A stretch of DNA of 64,000 nucleotides from the NCBI RefSeq assembly GCF_022870885.1, contig NZ_CP091509.1:1674001-1738000 (forward strand), given 5' to 3'. Positions 44,997-54,929 of this stretch are shown here, piece after piece (the first letter of the stretch is position 1; each line of letters opens with the position of its first letter). A program made the position numbers and the translations under genes. The DNA is from Neisseria dumasiana. Its GTDB lineage: Bacteria > Pseudomonadota > Gammaproteobacteria > Burkholderiales > Neisseriaceae. The notes beneath the pieces were generated by a model. It made no database searches. It had not been told where the DNA came from and was given only the letters and a program-made list of their open reading frames with translations.

Positions 44997-45863
44997 ATGT
45001 CTGCCATCAGCCTAAAAAAAATCTATTCCGGCAAAGTACGCGATCTTTACGAAATCGACGACAAACGCATGCTTATGGTCGCCTCCGACCGCCTCTCCGC
45101 CTTCGACGTCATCCTCGACGACCCCATTCCCGGCAAGGGCGAAATCCTCACCCGCATTTCCAATTTCTGGTTTAACAAACTCGCCCACATCATGCCCAAC
45201 CACTTCACCGGCGACAGCGTGCGCGACGTATTGCCCGAAGCCGAAGCCAAAAAACTGGAAAACCGCGCCGTCGTCGCCAAAAAACTCACGCCGGTGAAAG
45301 TCGAAGCCATCGTGCGCGGCTATCTGGCCGGCAGCGGCTGGAAGGATTATCAGAAAACCGGCACGGTATGCGGCATCAAACTGCCCGAAGGTCTGCAAGA
45401 AGCCCAACAGTTGCCCGAAGTGATTTTTACCCCGTCCACCAAAGCCGCCGTCGGCGACCACGACGAAAACATCAGCTTTGAAGAATGCGAAAACATCATC
45501 GGCAAAGAACTCGCCGCCGAAGTACGCAGTAAAGCCATTCGGCTTTACACCGAAGCCGCCGAATACGCCAAAACCCGCGGCATCATCATTTGCGACACCA
45601 AATTCGAGTTCGGCTTGGATGAAAACGGCACACTCACTCTGATGGACGAAGTGCTGACACCCGATTCCAGTCGTTTCTGGCCTGCCGACCAATACCAAGT
45701 CGGCACCAACCCGCCCTCTTTCGACAAACAGTTCGTGCGCGACTGGCTGGAGCAAAGCGGCTGGAACAAACAAGCCCCCGCCCCCAAAGTGCCTGCCGAC
45801 GTGATCGAAAAAACGGTTGCCAAATATCAGGAAGCGTTGGATTTGCTCACGGCGGAAAAGTAA
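44997..45863 (+). CDS. purC: Phosphoribosylaminoimidazole-succinocarboxamide synthase
   Basis: This 288-residue SAICAR synthase joins CAIR and aspartate in purine synthesis. The ATP-binding [31 protein letters not shown] region, [28 protein letters not shown] and the [12 protein letters not shown] ... [12 protein letters not shown] segment are all family signatures. The length is of the longer, about 290-residue type. The ribosome-binding site is AAGGAACG. It is monocistronic, ended by a strong hairpin at 45883-45930. Confidence 0.97.
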   Translation: MSAISLKKIYSGKVRDLYEIDDKRMLMVASDRLSAFDVILDDPIPGKGEILTRISNFWFNKLAHIMPNHFTGDSVRDVLPEAEAKKLENRAVVAKKLTPVKVEAIVRGYLAGSGWKDYQKTGTVCGIKLPEGLQEAQQLPEVIFTPSTKAAVGDHDENISFEECENIIGKELAAEVRSKAIRLYTEAAEYAKTRGIIICDTKFEFGLDENGTLTLMDEVLTPDSSRFWPADQYQVGTNPPSFDKQFVRDWLEQSGWNKQAPAPKVPADVIEKTVAKYQEALDLLTAEK

Positions 45864-45882
45864 ACCGTAACGGCTGCCGATA

Positions 45883-45930
45883 AAACGTGAGGCCGTCTGA
45901 AAAAATTTTTTCAGACGGCCTCACGTTTTT
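45883..45930. terminator. Uptake-sequence terminator after purC
   Basis: AAAACGTGAGGCCGTCTGAA and its complement TTCAGACGGCCTCACGTTTT make a stem of more than 20 bp with A/T loop and flanking A and T runs, so it can terminate from both sides (purC and convergent dsbC). Confidence 0.88.
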
Positions 45931-46025
45931 TAAACCGGCAACGGTGCGGTTACGGCTTTATCGTTTCAATCCATTGGTACCGGCCCGGCGCAAACCGCGA
46001 TATTACCGCCTGAGCCTTATCCGTA

Positions 46026-46790
46026 TTACTGGTTTTGTTTGATGATCTGCTCAAGCTGCGGCATCGGGCTGTAACCGCTTTGGGTTTTGCCGTTGGGGAA
46101 CACAATCGCCGGCGTGCCGTGAAAACCGAGCTGCTCGCCCAGCGAAGTGGTTTCTTCCACCGGGTTGTCGCACACTTTCACTTGCGGCGGCATTTTGCCT
46201 TCGCGCATCCAAGCCGTCCATGCAGCCGTGCGGTTGGGCTGACACCAAATCTGTTCGGCCTTACGCGCCGCATCAGGGTGCAGGCTGGCCAGCGGCATCA
46301 TAAAGCTGTAAATCGTGATGTCGTTCATTTTGGTAAATTCGCGTTCCAAACGTTTGCAGAACGGGCAATCGGGGTCGGAAAACACCGCCACTTTCAACGT
46401 GCCTTTTCCGCGCACTTCTTTGATGGCCTTATCCAAAGGCAGCGAAGCAAAATCAACCGTGCTCAAATCCGCCATGCGCTCTTCGGTAAGGTCGCGGCGT
46501 TTTTCCACGTCAAGCAGGCTGCCTTGCAGAATATACTTGGCCTTATCATCGGTATAGATAATCTGGTTGCCCGATACCACCACTTCATACAGGCCGTTAA
46601 TCGGTGTTTTATTTACGCTTTGCACCTTCAGCTTTTGCGAAGCGTAAGCTTTTTCAAGGTTGGCGGTAATGGCCGAAGCGGCATTTTCCGATGCAGGCTG
46701 TGCATGTTCGGCTTTATTGGAAGGCGTCTGCCCGCAAGCGGCCAAAGGCAGCATAAACGGCAGCATCATGTATATCAGCTTTTGTTTCAT
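46026..46790 (-). CDS. dsbC: Thiol:disulfide isomerase DsbC (predicted lipoprotein)
   Basis: This 254-residue protein has a lipoprotein-type signal (LPLAACGQ, Cys19), an N-terminal dimerisation domain (LKVQSVNKTPINGLYEVVVSGNQIIYTDDKAKYILQG) and a thioredoxin domain. The active site is SDPDCPFCKRLE (Cys142 and Cys145), and the cis-Pro region is HGTPAIVFPNG. It reshuffles wrong disulfides in the periplasm. The lipobox differs from the soluble E. coli DsbC and implies membrane anchoring. It converges with purC across a shared terminator. Confidence 0.92.
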   Translation of the reverse strand: MKQKLIYMMLPFMLPLAACGQTPSNKAEHAQPASENAASAITANLEKAYASQKLKVQSVNKTPINGLYEVVVSGNQIIYTDDKAKYILQGSLLDVEKRRDLTEERMADLSTVDFASLPLDKAIKEVRGKGTLKVAVFSDPDCPFCKRLEREFTKMNDITIYSFMMPLASLHPDAARKAEQIWCQPNRTAAWTAWMREGKMPPQVKVCDNPVEETTSLGEQLGFHGTPAIVFPNGKTQSGYSPMPQLEQIIKQNQ

Positions 46791-47036
46791 AATCTTTCCG
46801 TAGTTCCGTGGGTGGCCGCTGTTTTTTCAGACGGCCTCTTTAATAACGCAAGCGGGCATTGTACCAAACTCTTGTGCCGATACCGTTAAATCATGTTTTT
46901 GCACCGAAAGAATGATTGTTTTGCACGATAAAGTGATATTTTTGCACCATAACGGCCGGGCGCGCGGTGATTTTTACCACACTTGGCGCACCGCCCGCTT
47001 CATGCCACAATGCGGCCATCTCCGAGGAGCTACGCT

Positions 47037-47831
47037 ATGACCCCGATTCTCGCTTTCGACATTGAAACCGTGCCCGACGTAAAAGGCATACGCACGCTTT
47101 ACGATATGCCCGCCGACGTGCCCGATACCGACGTTGTCATGTTTGCCCAACAAAAACGCCGCGCCCAAACCGGCAGCGACTTTATGCAGCACCACCTGCA
47201 CCAAGTGGTGGCCATTTCATGCTGTATGCGCTGGGGGCAGGATAAAATCCACGTCGGCACCATAGGCGAAGTCAGCGACGACGAAGAAACCATGATCGCC
47301 AAGTTTTTCGACCTTATCGAAACCCACACGCCGCAACTGGTGAGCTGGAACGGCGGCGGTTTCGACCTGCCCGTGCTGCACTACCGCGCCCTCATCCACG
47401 GCATACCCGCCGCCCGCTATTGGGACACCGGCGAAGGCGATTTCGGCGACAGCCGCGATTTCAAATGGAACAACTACATCAGCCGCTACCACAACCGCCA
47501 TTGCGACCTCATGGATCTGCTCGCCCTCTACCAGCCCCGCGCCAGCGTGCCGCTCGACGACATGGCCAAACTGTGCGGCTTTCCCGGCAAACTGGGCATG
47601 GACGGCAGCAAAGTGTGGGAAGCTTACCATTCAGGCCGTCTGAAAGACATCCGCGACTATTGCGAAACCGATGCCGCCAACACCTATTTAATGTATCTGC
47701 GCTTCCGCATGATGAGCGGCGCACTGGATGCAGACGAATACGAAATGGAAATCAAACGCCTACACAACTACTTAAAATCACAAGCCGCAGAAAAAGCGCA
47801 CTGGTCGGAATTTTGCGCGGCTTGGAAATAA
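47037..47831 (+). CDS. Predicted 3'-5' exonuclease, PolB-like (DEDDy type)
   Basis: This 264-residue protein matches the stand-alone polymerase-B-like exonuclease family (PF10108). It has Exo I FDIETVPD near the N-terminus, Exo II SWNGGGFDLPVLHYRALIHG in the middle and Exo III YCETDAANTYLMYLRF at the end. The catalytic Asp, Glu, Asp, Asp and Tyr are present. The start at 47037 has CGAGGAGC upstream, and 18 earlier in-frame codons lack family similarity. The cellular role is not established; DNA processing or repair is likely. An uptake sequence is embedded near 47634. Confidence 0.87.
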   Translation: MTPILAFDIETVPDVKGIRTLYDMPADVPDTDVVMFAQQKRRAQTGSDFMQHHLHQVVAISCCMRWGQDKIHVGTIGEVSDDEETMIAKFFDLIETHTPQLVSWNGGGFDLPVLHYRALIHGIPAARYWDTGEGDFGDSRDFKWNNYISRYHNRHCDLMDLLALYQPRASVPLDDMAKLCGFPGKLGMDGSKVWEAYHSGRLKDIRDYCETDAANTYLMYLRFRMMSGALDADEYEMEIKRLHNYLKSQAAEKAHWSEFCAAWK

Positions 47832-48019
47832 ATCATGCCGTATGCGGATTTAATTAAACATACGGCATGAAACTTTCAAAAACGTATTAGTTTCTCATCA
47901 TATTTGTTAACATCAGAACCATTTTTCACGCAAACAGTCTTAATAATGCACTGTTTACAGTGCTTATGCGTGTTGTAAGTTGTTCTGATTATTCAATAAA
48001 AATATAGGAGAAACTCGAT

Positions 48020-51000
48020 ATGTCTGATCCCAAAACATTTACCGGCACGCCCGGTAACGACATCTATTACGTCAACCACATCGACGACAAAATCATCGAA
48101 CAACCCAACGGAGGCAGAGACCGCGTTTACAGCAGCGTTTCATACAGCCTGCCGAATAATGTCGAAGACCTTTTTCTTTCAGGTAACGCTCACCTACATG
48201 GTTCAGGCAACGATTCCGATAACCTGATAAACGGCAACATCGGCAATAACCGTTTAAACGGCAACGGCGGCGATGATGTCTTATACGGCAACAGCGGTAA
48301 CGATACGCTTTTCGGCGGCAAGGGTAACGACACGCTTTTCGGCGGTGCGCATGACGATACCGTCAACGGCGACGAAGGCAACGATACCTTGTACGGCGGC
48401 AGCGGCAGAGACACGCTTCATGGCGGTGCAGGCAACGATGAGCTGTACGGCGGCGCGCACAGCGATACCTACGTTTTCCGTGCCGGCGATGGACACGATA
48501 CCATCAGAGACTTGGAAGGCACCGACCTTGTGCGTTTCGGCCCCGGCATCAAGCCGGAGCAATTGGTGATTGAAGCCGTGACCAAAGGTGAAGGAACAAC
48601 CGATTGGGTGATCAAGGTCGACCAAAATTCATCACTAACCATTCCCAGCCAATATTTTGACGACAACACAAAGCTGGCCATCGACTATTTTGTGTTTGAT
48701 TCCCGTACGCTGAGTGCCAAAGATCTGGCTAATCTGGCAGGCGTTGAGCCGCCTTTCCCTGATAAAAACAAGGGCTTGACCATAAAAGGAGATGATGGCG
48801 ACAATCGTCTGGCCGGTTCGGATTTAAATGACCAGATATACGGTTTGGGCGGCCAAGATACGCTGATCGGTAATGCCGGCGATGACTACTTGGACGGCGG
48901 TACCGGCGCAGACAGTTTAACGGGAGACTTGGGTAACGACACCCTGCATGGCGGCGACGGTAACGATACCCTCAGCGGCGGCCTCGGCAACGATATGCTG
49001 TATGGTGATACGGGGGACGATACTTATCTGATTGATCTAACCGAGCAAGGGAAAGACACCATTGTCGATTCATTCGGTATCAATACGGTTAAATTTACCC
49101 ACATCGAAAACTCATCAGATTTTGATGATTTCGACGTGCATGTTGTCGCCAATCAATCAGGCGACGTTGACTGGGTTATTTCCAGCTATTCAACCGGTCA
49201 TAGCATAACCATAAAAAACCAGATAAACAGCTCGGGCAAACCTGCTGTCGACAAGTTCATACTCGGTCAAGGCGATAAAACAGTTACTTATACCCACGAG
49301 GAATTTATCAACCGTACCGGTTTTACTCAAAAAGGTACCGATGGTGATGATGTGATTCTCGGCAGCGAAGGCAACGACTACTTCAACGGCGGCGCAGGCA
49401 ACGACCATATTGAAGGCAATCGCGGTTCCGACACTTATTATTTCGGCAGGGGTTCGGGCAAGGATGTAATTTTCGATTTTGGCAAGGTATGGAGACCCCA
49501 AGACGATATGCCACCTTTCGAATCTGCCGACAATGCTGTGCGTTTCGGTCCCGGCATTACTCCGCGTGATTTGGAAATTACCCGTATCGAAGGTTATGAT
49601 GAATCGCTTATCAAAGGAAAAATCGGCGAAACCAACCAAATTCCCGACCTCAGCGGAGATACTTGGGTTATCCGCATCAAGGGTACCGACGATACTTTAA
49701 CCATTCTCAACCAGCACAACGGTGACGGAGCCGCGATTAATGAGTTTGTTTTCGACAACTATTGGCTCTCTTCGCGCAGGATGGCTGAAATTATGGAATT
49801 GGACACCCGTACCCAAACACGGGAAATATATGAGCGCCAAGGATACATCATGCTCAGGCCGAAAGACGGGGATTTGAGTTCAGATGACTGGATTACGTTT
49901 GACGAAGTTTCCAAAGGCCGGCTGATAAAATTACCCACTAATTTCCGCGCAGCACCTGATAACTTAGAGCATGTTCCTCTGCATGAGGCTTTGCACGTCA
50001 AAGAGTATTATTCGAAATATATGAATGAATCCAGAATAATATTCATTCCGTATCACGGCACACCCGATGCCTATGTGAAATATCACATCACGCCCGATTC
50101 GTATTCGGCATATACCACCAAAGATTATCAGCAGATTTTGAAATTCGACGTTCAAGCCGCTCAGAATATGAAAAATTATACTGTTGTCGAAGAAGGTAAC
50201 AGCCGTATTGTCATCGGCAATGCCGGAGGCCACTTCCAATATAACGGCGACAGCAAAAATGAGTTGGTTTACGCCTCCGGTAGCAAAAACACGATTCACG
50301 GTGGCGATGGCGACGATGTGATTATAGGAGAGCGCGGCAGCAAAAACTTCTTATACGGCGGTGAAGGTAATGACCAACTCAGAGGAGGATATTATGGCAC
50401 CAATGTGCTTGACGGTGGCTCGGGAGACGACACGCTGGTCGGCAGCGAGTACCTGGATACTTTCCTATTCGGCAGAGGAAGCGGGCAAGACACCATTGAC
50501 GGGTATGATCCGCATTATAAAGGCAATGAGGACACCGTCCGTTTCAGTGACGGGCTGAAGCCGCAAGATTTGACGCTGTCAATCAAGCCGAAGGGCGACG
50601 GTGGCACCGACTGGGTAATCGGCATCAAAGGCTCTCAAGACACCCTGACTATCCAATGGCAATCCCGTTCGAATGGCGACAAGAACGTCGAATTTTTTGA
50701 ATTCGATTCGGGCAAATATACGGCAGATCAATTCCAAGCTTTGGTAACCGGCTCGGCGGCTGTCACGCCGCTTACCGGTGCACACCATAGCGAGGAAGCA
50801 GACCGCGTATTGCCGTGGGATACGCTGGGCAGCGACACCGTGCGCGAGGGCGCCGTGAAGGATGTTTTAGCCAAAGTCAATCAAAATGCCCTCGCCTCAT
50901 TGTTGCGGCTCAACAAAGGTTTTGCGAATCTCGAAGGCTTGCTGGAAAACAACAGCCGTTTTGAAGAAGCGCTCAACAAATTGGCCGATACCCGCAGCTT

Positions 51001-51112
51001 TGATCTCAAGCCGCTGTTTGCCGATACCGCCGACCACGCACCGGCTTATTCGGGCAACCATGCTGCGATGAACATGCCGGAAGAAACAGCCGGCAATGTA
51101 AGCATCATCTAA
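48020..51112 (+). CDS. RTX-type calcium-binding secreted protein with embedded HEXXH segment
   Basis: This 1,030-residue protein has no N-terminal signal peptide. Four blocks of GGxGxDxLx nonapeptides (about residues 58-160, 255-345, 445-475 and 750-830) alternate with haemolysin-related modules (SDTYVFRAGDGHDTI ... LVRFGPGIKPEQLVI). Such proteins leave by type I secretion and fold on Ca2+ outside. Between about 610 and 745 a non-RTX insertion carries LHEALHVKEYY (His655-Glu-x-x-His659), a zinc-protease-like motif. The last 85 residues are helical and non-RTX, ending in SII, as expected of a C-terminal secretion signal. No hlyB/hlyD-type exporter genes lie nearby. The ribosome-binding site is TAGGAGA. 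Confidence 0.9.
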   Translation: MSDPKTFTGTPGNDIYYVNHIDDKIIEQPNGGRDRVYSSVSYSLPNNVEDLFLSGNAHLHGSGNDSDNLINGNIGNNRLNGNGGDDVLYGNSGNDTLFGGKGNDTLFGGAHDDTVNGDEGNDTLYGGSGRDTLHGGAGNDELYGGAHSDTYVFRAGDGHDTIRDLEGTDLVRFGPGIKPEQLVIEAVTKGEGTTDWVIKVDQNSSLTIPSQYFDDNTKLAIDYFVFDSRTLSAKDLANLAGVEPPFPDKNKGLTIKGDDGDNRLAGSDLNDQIYGLGGQDTLIGNAGDDYLDGGTGADSLTGDLGNDTLHGGDGNDTLSGGLGNDMLYGDTGDDTYLIDLTEQGKDTIVDSFGINTVKFTHIENSSDFDDFDVHVVANQSGDVDWVISSYSTGHSITIKNQINSSGKPAVDKFILGQGDKTVTYTHEEFINRTGFTQKGTDGDDVILGSEGNDYFNGGAGNDHIEGNRGSDTYYFGRGSGKDVIFDFGKVWRPQDDMPPFESADNAVRFGPGITPRDLEITRIEGYDESLIKGKIGETNQIPDLSGDTWVIRIKGTDDTLTILNQHNGDGAAINEFVFDNYWLSSRRMAEIMELDTRTQTREIYERQGYIMLRPKDGDLSSDDWITFDEVSKGRLIKLPTNFRAAPDNLEHVPLHEALHVKEYYSKYMNESRIIFIPYHGTPDAYVKYHITPDSYSAYTTKDYQQILKFDVQAAQNMKNYTVVEEGNSRIVIGNAGGHFQYNGDSKNELVYASGSKNTIHGGDGDDVIIGERGSKNFLYGGEGNDQLRGGYYGTNVLDGGSGDDTLVGSEYLDTFLFGRGSGQDTIDGYDPHYKGNEDTVRFSDGLKPQDLTLSIKPKGDGGTDWVIGIKGSQDTLTIQWQSRSNGDKNVEFFEFDSGKYTADQFQALVTGSAAVTPLTGAHHSEEADRVLPWDTLGSDTVREGAVKDVLAKVNQNALASLLRLNKGFANLEGLLENNSRFEEALNKLADTRSFDLKPLFADTADHAPAYSGNHAAMNMPEETAGNVSII

Positions 51113-51140
51113 CTACCGCTTGGCCGTATCAACAAAGCCC

Positions 51141-51172
51141 GAGGCCGTCTGAAAATATTTTCAGACGGCCTC
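51141..51172. terminator. Uptake-sequence terminator between the RTX gene and sbp
   Basis: GAGGCCGTCTGAAAAT and ATTTTCAGACGGCCTC form a 16-bp stem with essentially no loop. It lies between two convergent genes. Confidence 0.85.
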
Positions 51173-51191
51173 CAATGCTTCAATCTGCCCT

Positions 51192-52265
51192 TTACTGCTT
51201 TTGAGCCAACTGGTCGAACAATCCGCCGTCGGCAAAATATTTTTTCATGATTTCATCCCAAGAGCCGAACACTTGGTTGGGGCTGAAGGTTTCCATTTCG
51301 GGAAATTCCGACTTGTGTTTTGCCAGCACTTCGGGATTGCGCGGGCGCAGATAGAGCTTGGCGGCCAATGCTTGCGCCGGTTCGCTCCACAAATATTTCA
51401 AATACTCTTCGGCAGCCGCCTGCGAGCCTTTTTTCTCTGCCACGCTGTCCACCACGGCAACGGGGCTTTCCGACAGGATGGTGTAGCTCGGATACACGAT
51501 TTCAAATTGGTCGGGCGCAAGGTTGCGGCTGACGTGGTTGGCTTCGTTTTCAAAAGTAACCAACACATCGCCGATATTGCGCTGGGTAAATGTGGTGGTG
51601 GCCGCACGGCCGCCGTTTTCAAAAACAGGGGTGTTTTTAAGCAGCTTGGCGGTAAACTCTTTGGCTTTGGCTTCATCGCCATTGTTCGCTTTCAAGGCGT
51701 AGCCGAACGCGCCGAGAAAAGCATAACGGCCGTTGCCGGTGGTTTTGGGGTTGGCCAGCACGATTTGCAGGTTGTCTTTGGCTAAGTCCGACCAATCGCG
51801 AATCTGCTTGGGGTTGCCTTTACGCACCAGAAAAACGGTGGTTCCGGTAAAGGGCACGGCATTATCGGGCAAACGGGTGCGCCAGTCGGATTTCACCAAG
51901 CCTTTTTTCTCCAAGAGTTCGATGTCGGAAGTTTGGTTCATGGTTGCCACGTCGGCCTGCAAACCGTTGGCCACGGCCAAAGCCTGTTTGCTGGAACCGC
52001 CGTGCGACTGCTGCACGCTGATGTCTGCCCCCGGGTGTTTGGCTTTGTATTCTTGAATAAACAACGGATTGTATTCTTTATAAAAATCACGGGCCACATC
52101 GTAAGATACGTTCAAAAGCTTGATACTGCCTGCATCGGCTGCTGCTGCGCTTTCCGACGATGCGGTGGCGGCAGCGGTTTTTTCTTCGGTTTTCGGCGAG
52201 CAGGCAGACAATGCCAAAACTGCGCCGAACAATGCGGCAAAAGAAAGAGTGCGGTTTGCGGTCAT
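51192..52265 (-). CDS. sbp: Sulfate-binding periplasmic protein (lipoprotein form)
   Basis: This 357-residue protein starts at ATG 52265 (AGGAA upstream), and the further open frame upstream is spurious. The signal peptide ends in a lipobox-like LALSACSP. The mature part has the Sbp/CysP hallmarks NVSYDVARDFYKEYNPLFIQEYK, QQSHGGSSKQALAVANGLQADVATMNQ, LVRKGNPKQIRDWSDL and NPKTTGNGRYAFLGAFGYAL. It captures sulfate for the CysTWA importer, whose other genes are not in this window. The lipid anchor, rather than a free binding protein, is a mild oddity. Confidence 0.93.
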   Translation of the reverse strand: MTANRTLSFAALFGAVLALSACSPKTEEKTAAATASSESAAAADAGSIKLLNVSYDVARDFYKEYNPLFIQEYKAKHPGADISVQQSHGGSSKQALAVANGLQADVATMNQTSDIELLEKKGLVKSDWRTRLPDNAVPFTGTTVFLVRKGNPKQIRDWSDLAKDNLQIVLANPKTTGNGRYAFLGAFGYALKANNGDEAKAKEFTAKLLKNTPVFENGGRAATTTFTQRNIGDVLVTFENEANHVSRNLAPDQFEIVYPSYTILSESPVAVVDSVAEKKGSQAAAEEYLKYLWSEPAQALAAKLYLRPRNPEVLAKHKSEFPEMETFSPNQVFGSWDEIMKKYFADGGLFDQLAQKQ

Positions 52266-52556
52266 GATTGGTTCCTGATTGATCATAAAGAATAAACCTA
52301 CTCTACACAGGCCGTCTGAAAAAGTGAAAGAATGCTTGGTTTTATCCACATACGGTTTGGTTATATAGCCTGCCGGCACACGCATATAGTCAATCCGTGC
52401 GTTTGCATAGCGCATCACGTTACAATACAGGCTGATATCTCTGCCGGACTCACAAAAGCGGATGCCGTTCAAGGCATCAAGCTGCGTGCCGCACGCAACC
52501 GCCCCTCCCGGCAACGGCACAAGCCGTCGATTTTTTACATCAAACGGTATAGCGTT

Positions 52557-53117
52557 ATGAATGATTTGATCGTATTCAACAAACCCTACGGCGTGATCTG
52601 CCAGTTTTCGGCACACGAAAAGCACCCAAGCCTGAAAGACTACATCAACGCCCCCGGTTTTTATCCTGCGGGTCGGCTGGATACCGACAGCGAAGGCTTA
52701 TTGCTGCTCACCAACAACGGCCGTCTGCAGGCGCAAATAGCCGAACCGAAACACGGAAAGCAGAAAACTTATTGGGCGCAAGTGGAAGGCAGCCCCGACG
52801 AAGCAAAATTAAACCTGTTGCGCAACGGCGTGGACTTAGGTGACTTCGTTACCCTCCCCGCGCAAGTGCGCGTGTTGGACGCCGGCGAAACCGACCGCTT
52901 GTGGCCGCGCATCCCGCCCATCAGAGAACGCAAAACCGTGCCCGATTTTTGGCTGGAAATCACCATCAGCGAAGGCAAAAACCGCCAAGTGCGCAGAATG
53001 ACGGCCAAAGCAGGCTATCCCTGCCTGCGTTTGGTGCGGATTGCAGTAGGCCGTCTGAACATATTCGATTTGGGCTTGGAAACCGGCCAATGGCGTTTCA
53101 GCTCCACCAAACCTTAA
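52557..53117 (+). CDS. rluE: 23S rRNA pseudouridine synthase RluE-like
   Basis: This 186-residue RsuA/RluE-family enzyme has FNKPYGVICQFS, the catalytic-Asp motif AGRLDTDSEGLLLLTNNGRLQ and the C-terminal ISEGKNRQVRRMTAKAGYPCLRLVRI. It lacks the S4 domain of RsuA/RluB, as RluE does, which modifies U2457 in E. coli 23S rRNA. ATG 52557 is preferred, since the 75 upstream in-frame codons overlap the sbp promoter region and are not family-like. The gene is divergent from sbp. Confidence 0.9.
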   Translation: MNDLIVFNKPYGVICQFSAHEKHPSLKDYINAPGFYPAGRLDTDSEGLLLLTNNGRLQAQIAEPKHGKQKTYWAQVEGSPDEAKLNLLRNGVDLGDFVTLPAQVRVLDAGETDRLWPRIPPIRERKTVPDFWLEITISEGKNRQVRRMTAKAGYPCLRLVRIAVGRLNIFDLGLETGQWRFSSTKP

Positions 53118-53255
53118 GCTGCCGCAGTATTCGGTATCGCAAATAAAAGACCTTTCAAATAAAAAACCTTCGGATGTGGATTCAGCTCGAGGGGTAACAG
53201 CACCAATACATGATATATAGTCAAAAAGCGCCGCAGACGGGGTTTTGCCAAGGTA

Positions 53256-53903
53256 TCAGGCCGTCTGAAAATACCCCTGCAACACGCCGGCGGCCTGCTT
53301 CAACAAACCGTAGGCAAGATAAAACATCATTGCCGCAATCAGGCCGTCGAGTATCTGCCACACACGCTCGCGCCGGAATAACGGCAGCAACAGCCTCGCC
53401 CCGTAACCCAATCCCACAAACCACAGCGCCGATACCGTTAGCGCACCGCTTAAAAACCACACCTTATCTTGATGGCTCAAAGCCGCCGCACTACCGCCGA
53501 TCAAAACCACGGTATCAATGTAAACATGCGGATTCAGCAACGTGAGGGCAAGGGTGGTGGCAGCAATTTTCACGGCGGATACATGGTCTTTGCGGTCGGC
53601 GCTTACCGACAAATGCCCGCCGCCCCGCCAAGCGCGTTTGGCATTCATCGCACCGTAACACACCAAAAACACCCCGCCCGCCACCGCCAGCCATGCCGCT
53701 GCCAACGGGCTGTCGGACAACAGCGCGGAAATACCGAACACCCCTCCGGCCATCAATACGACATCGCACAACCAACACAACGCCACCACCACACCGATAT
53801 GCTGTTTCAACAACCCCTGCCTCAACACAAACGCATTCTGCGCGCCGATGGCAACAATCAGGCCGCCTGTAATCATCAAACCGTTAAAAAAAGCATTCAT
53901 CAT
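53256..53903 (-). CDS. LysE/ArgO family amino-acid exporter
   Basis: This 215-residue inner-membrane protein has six predicted helices. The N-terminal FNGLMITGGLIVAIGAQNAFVLRQGL is the signature of LysE/ArgO exporters. ALTLLNPHVYIDTVVLIGG, containing the conserved NPHVYIDT, follows in the middle. It probably exports basic amino acids such as lysine or arginine. The final residues FQTA are encoded by an uptake sequence (CAGACGGCCT), so the stop lies just beyond it. No LysG-type regulator is adjacent. Confidence 0.93.
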   Translation of the reverse strand: MMNAFFNGLMITGGLIVAIGAQNAFVLRQGLLKQHIGVVVALCWLCDVVLMAGGVFGISALLSDSPLAAAWLAVAGGVFLVCYGAMNAKRAWRGGGHLSVSADRKDHVSAVKIAATTLALTLLNPHVYIDTVVLIGGSAAALSHQDKVWFLSGALTVSALWFVGLGYGARLLLPLFRRERVWQILDGLIAAMMFYLAYGLLKQAAGVLQGYFQTA

Positions 53904-54661
53904 CCGAACCTATTGGTTTATATATTCAACTTAATTTAATAACATCTCCACAAAGGCGGATATATCATCCGCCTCTCCCGCGAAACAAGGTATTTTTATT
54001 TTTAGCCAACCTGCACAGTCCGCTCATGTCAGTGTTTTAACCGATAAAAATACAGATTGAAACTTTTGCAATTATCGTGCCATTGATCGGATTTTGCCAT
54101 CAAACAGCTTTTCAGACGGCCTCTTCAAACCCCAAAACCTTTTCCCAAACGCGCTCCGTTATTGCAAACGGCAGCCGCCGGTTGTTGCCTTTTTACCCCA
54201 CCATAAACCCGACTTCACACACCAGCCGTCGCTGCAATCTACCGCCTGTTTAATCTTTCAAATTATGCATGCTAACACTCTGTTTATCCGCATTAAATAA
54301 ACAGGCAGCACAGGCAAACAATAAAACCATGCAAAACAAAACACTAAAGCAAAACCATCACCATATCTTCTTGCTTCGATAATTTTTATTTATGTCAATT
54401 TTGAATGATTATTTCATAATTAATGAATTTTAATAAATAAAAATCAAATTAATCATAAAGTTAAATAAATCAACCCCCGAATTGTAAAGCAATGTATTGC
54501 AATAGCTTAAATCTATGCTATTCTGCCCCCAGTGCTGCACATTGCTTATGCGCCCATGTTGCAGTCCACAAACCTTTTAAGGATATAGAAAACACTCAGC
54601 GTGTTTCAACATATCCCTGTTTTTCAAAGAAGAAACTTAAAACCGTAAGGAGGAAACCATC
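53904..54661. other. 758-bp AT-rich intergenic region upstream of the symporter operon
   Basis: No convincing gene was found here. The region contains one uptake sequence at about 54110, a very AT-rich stretch at 54380-54480 that could be a bent or regulator-binding region, and a candidate promoter at 54497-54524. A leader of about 140 bases lies before the DUF4212 gene. The length suggests a long regulated 5' region. Confidence 0.6.
54497..54524 (+). promoter_or_regulatory. Candidate sigma-70 promoter for the DUF4212-symporter operon
   Basis: TTGCAA (54497-54502) and TATTCT (54519-54524) are separated by 16 bases, just downstream of a long AT-rich tract and about 138 bases before the DUF4212 start. 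The match to consensus is moderate. Confidence 0.4.
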
Positions 54662-54925
54662 ATGTCCAATGATAAACATGACGCTGCCGGTTACTGGAAA
54701 GCGAATGTCCGACTTATCTTCACCTGCCTGATTGTTTGGGCTATCTGTTCATACGGCTTTGCTATCTGGCTCCGGCCGTTGCTCGCCAGCATTCAAGTAG
54801 GCGGTTCCGATTTGGGCTTCTGGTTTGCCCAACAAGGTTCCATTTTGACCTTCATCGCCATCATTTTCTTTTATTCGTGGAGAATGAATAAGATCGATGC
54901 AGAGTTTGGCGTTCACGAGGAGTAA
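54662..54925 (+). CDS. DUF4212 small membrane protein, symporter partner
   Basis: This 87-residue protein has two hydrophobic helices (LIFTCLIVWAICSYGFAIWL and LTFIAIIFFYSW). It begins DAAGYWKANVRLI and contains the DUF4212 hallmark GGSDLGFWFAQQGS. DUF4212 proteins are encoded immediately upstream of a distinct sodium:solute symporter subgroup and are thought to be its small subunit. The gap to the symporter is only four bases after the stop. The ribosome-binding site is AAGGAGGAAA, very strong. Confidence 0.92.
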   Translation: MSNDKHDAAGYWKANVRLIFTCLIVWAICSYGFAIWLRPLLASIQVGGSDLGFWFAQQGSILTFIAIIFFYSWRMNKIDAEFGVHEE

Positions 54926-54929
54926 GACT

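Noticed and set aside
52266..52625. N-terminal extension of the sulfate-binding protein
   Set aside because: The signal peptide and lipobox begin at 52265. The upstream frame overlaps the divergent rluE start region.
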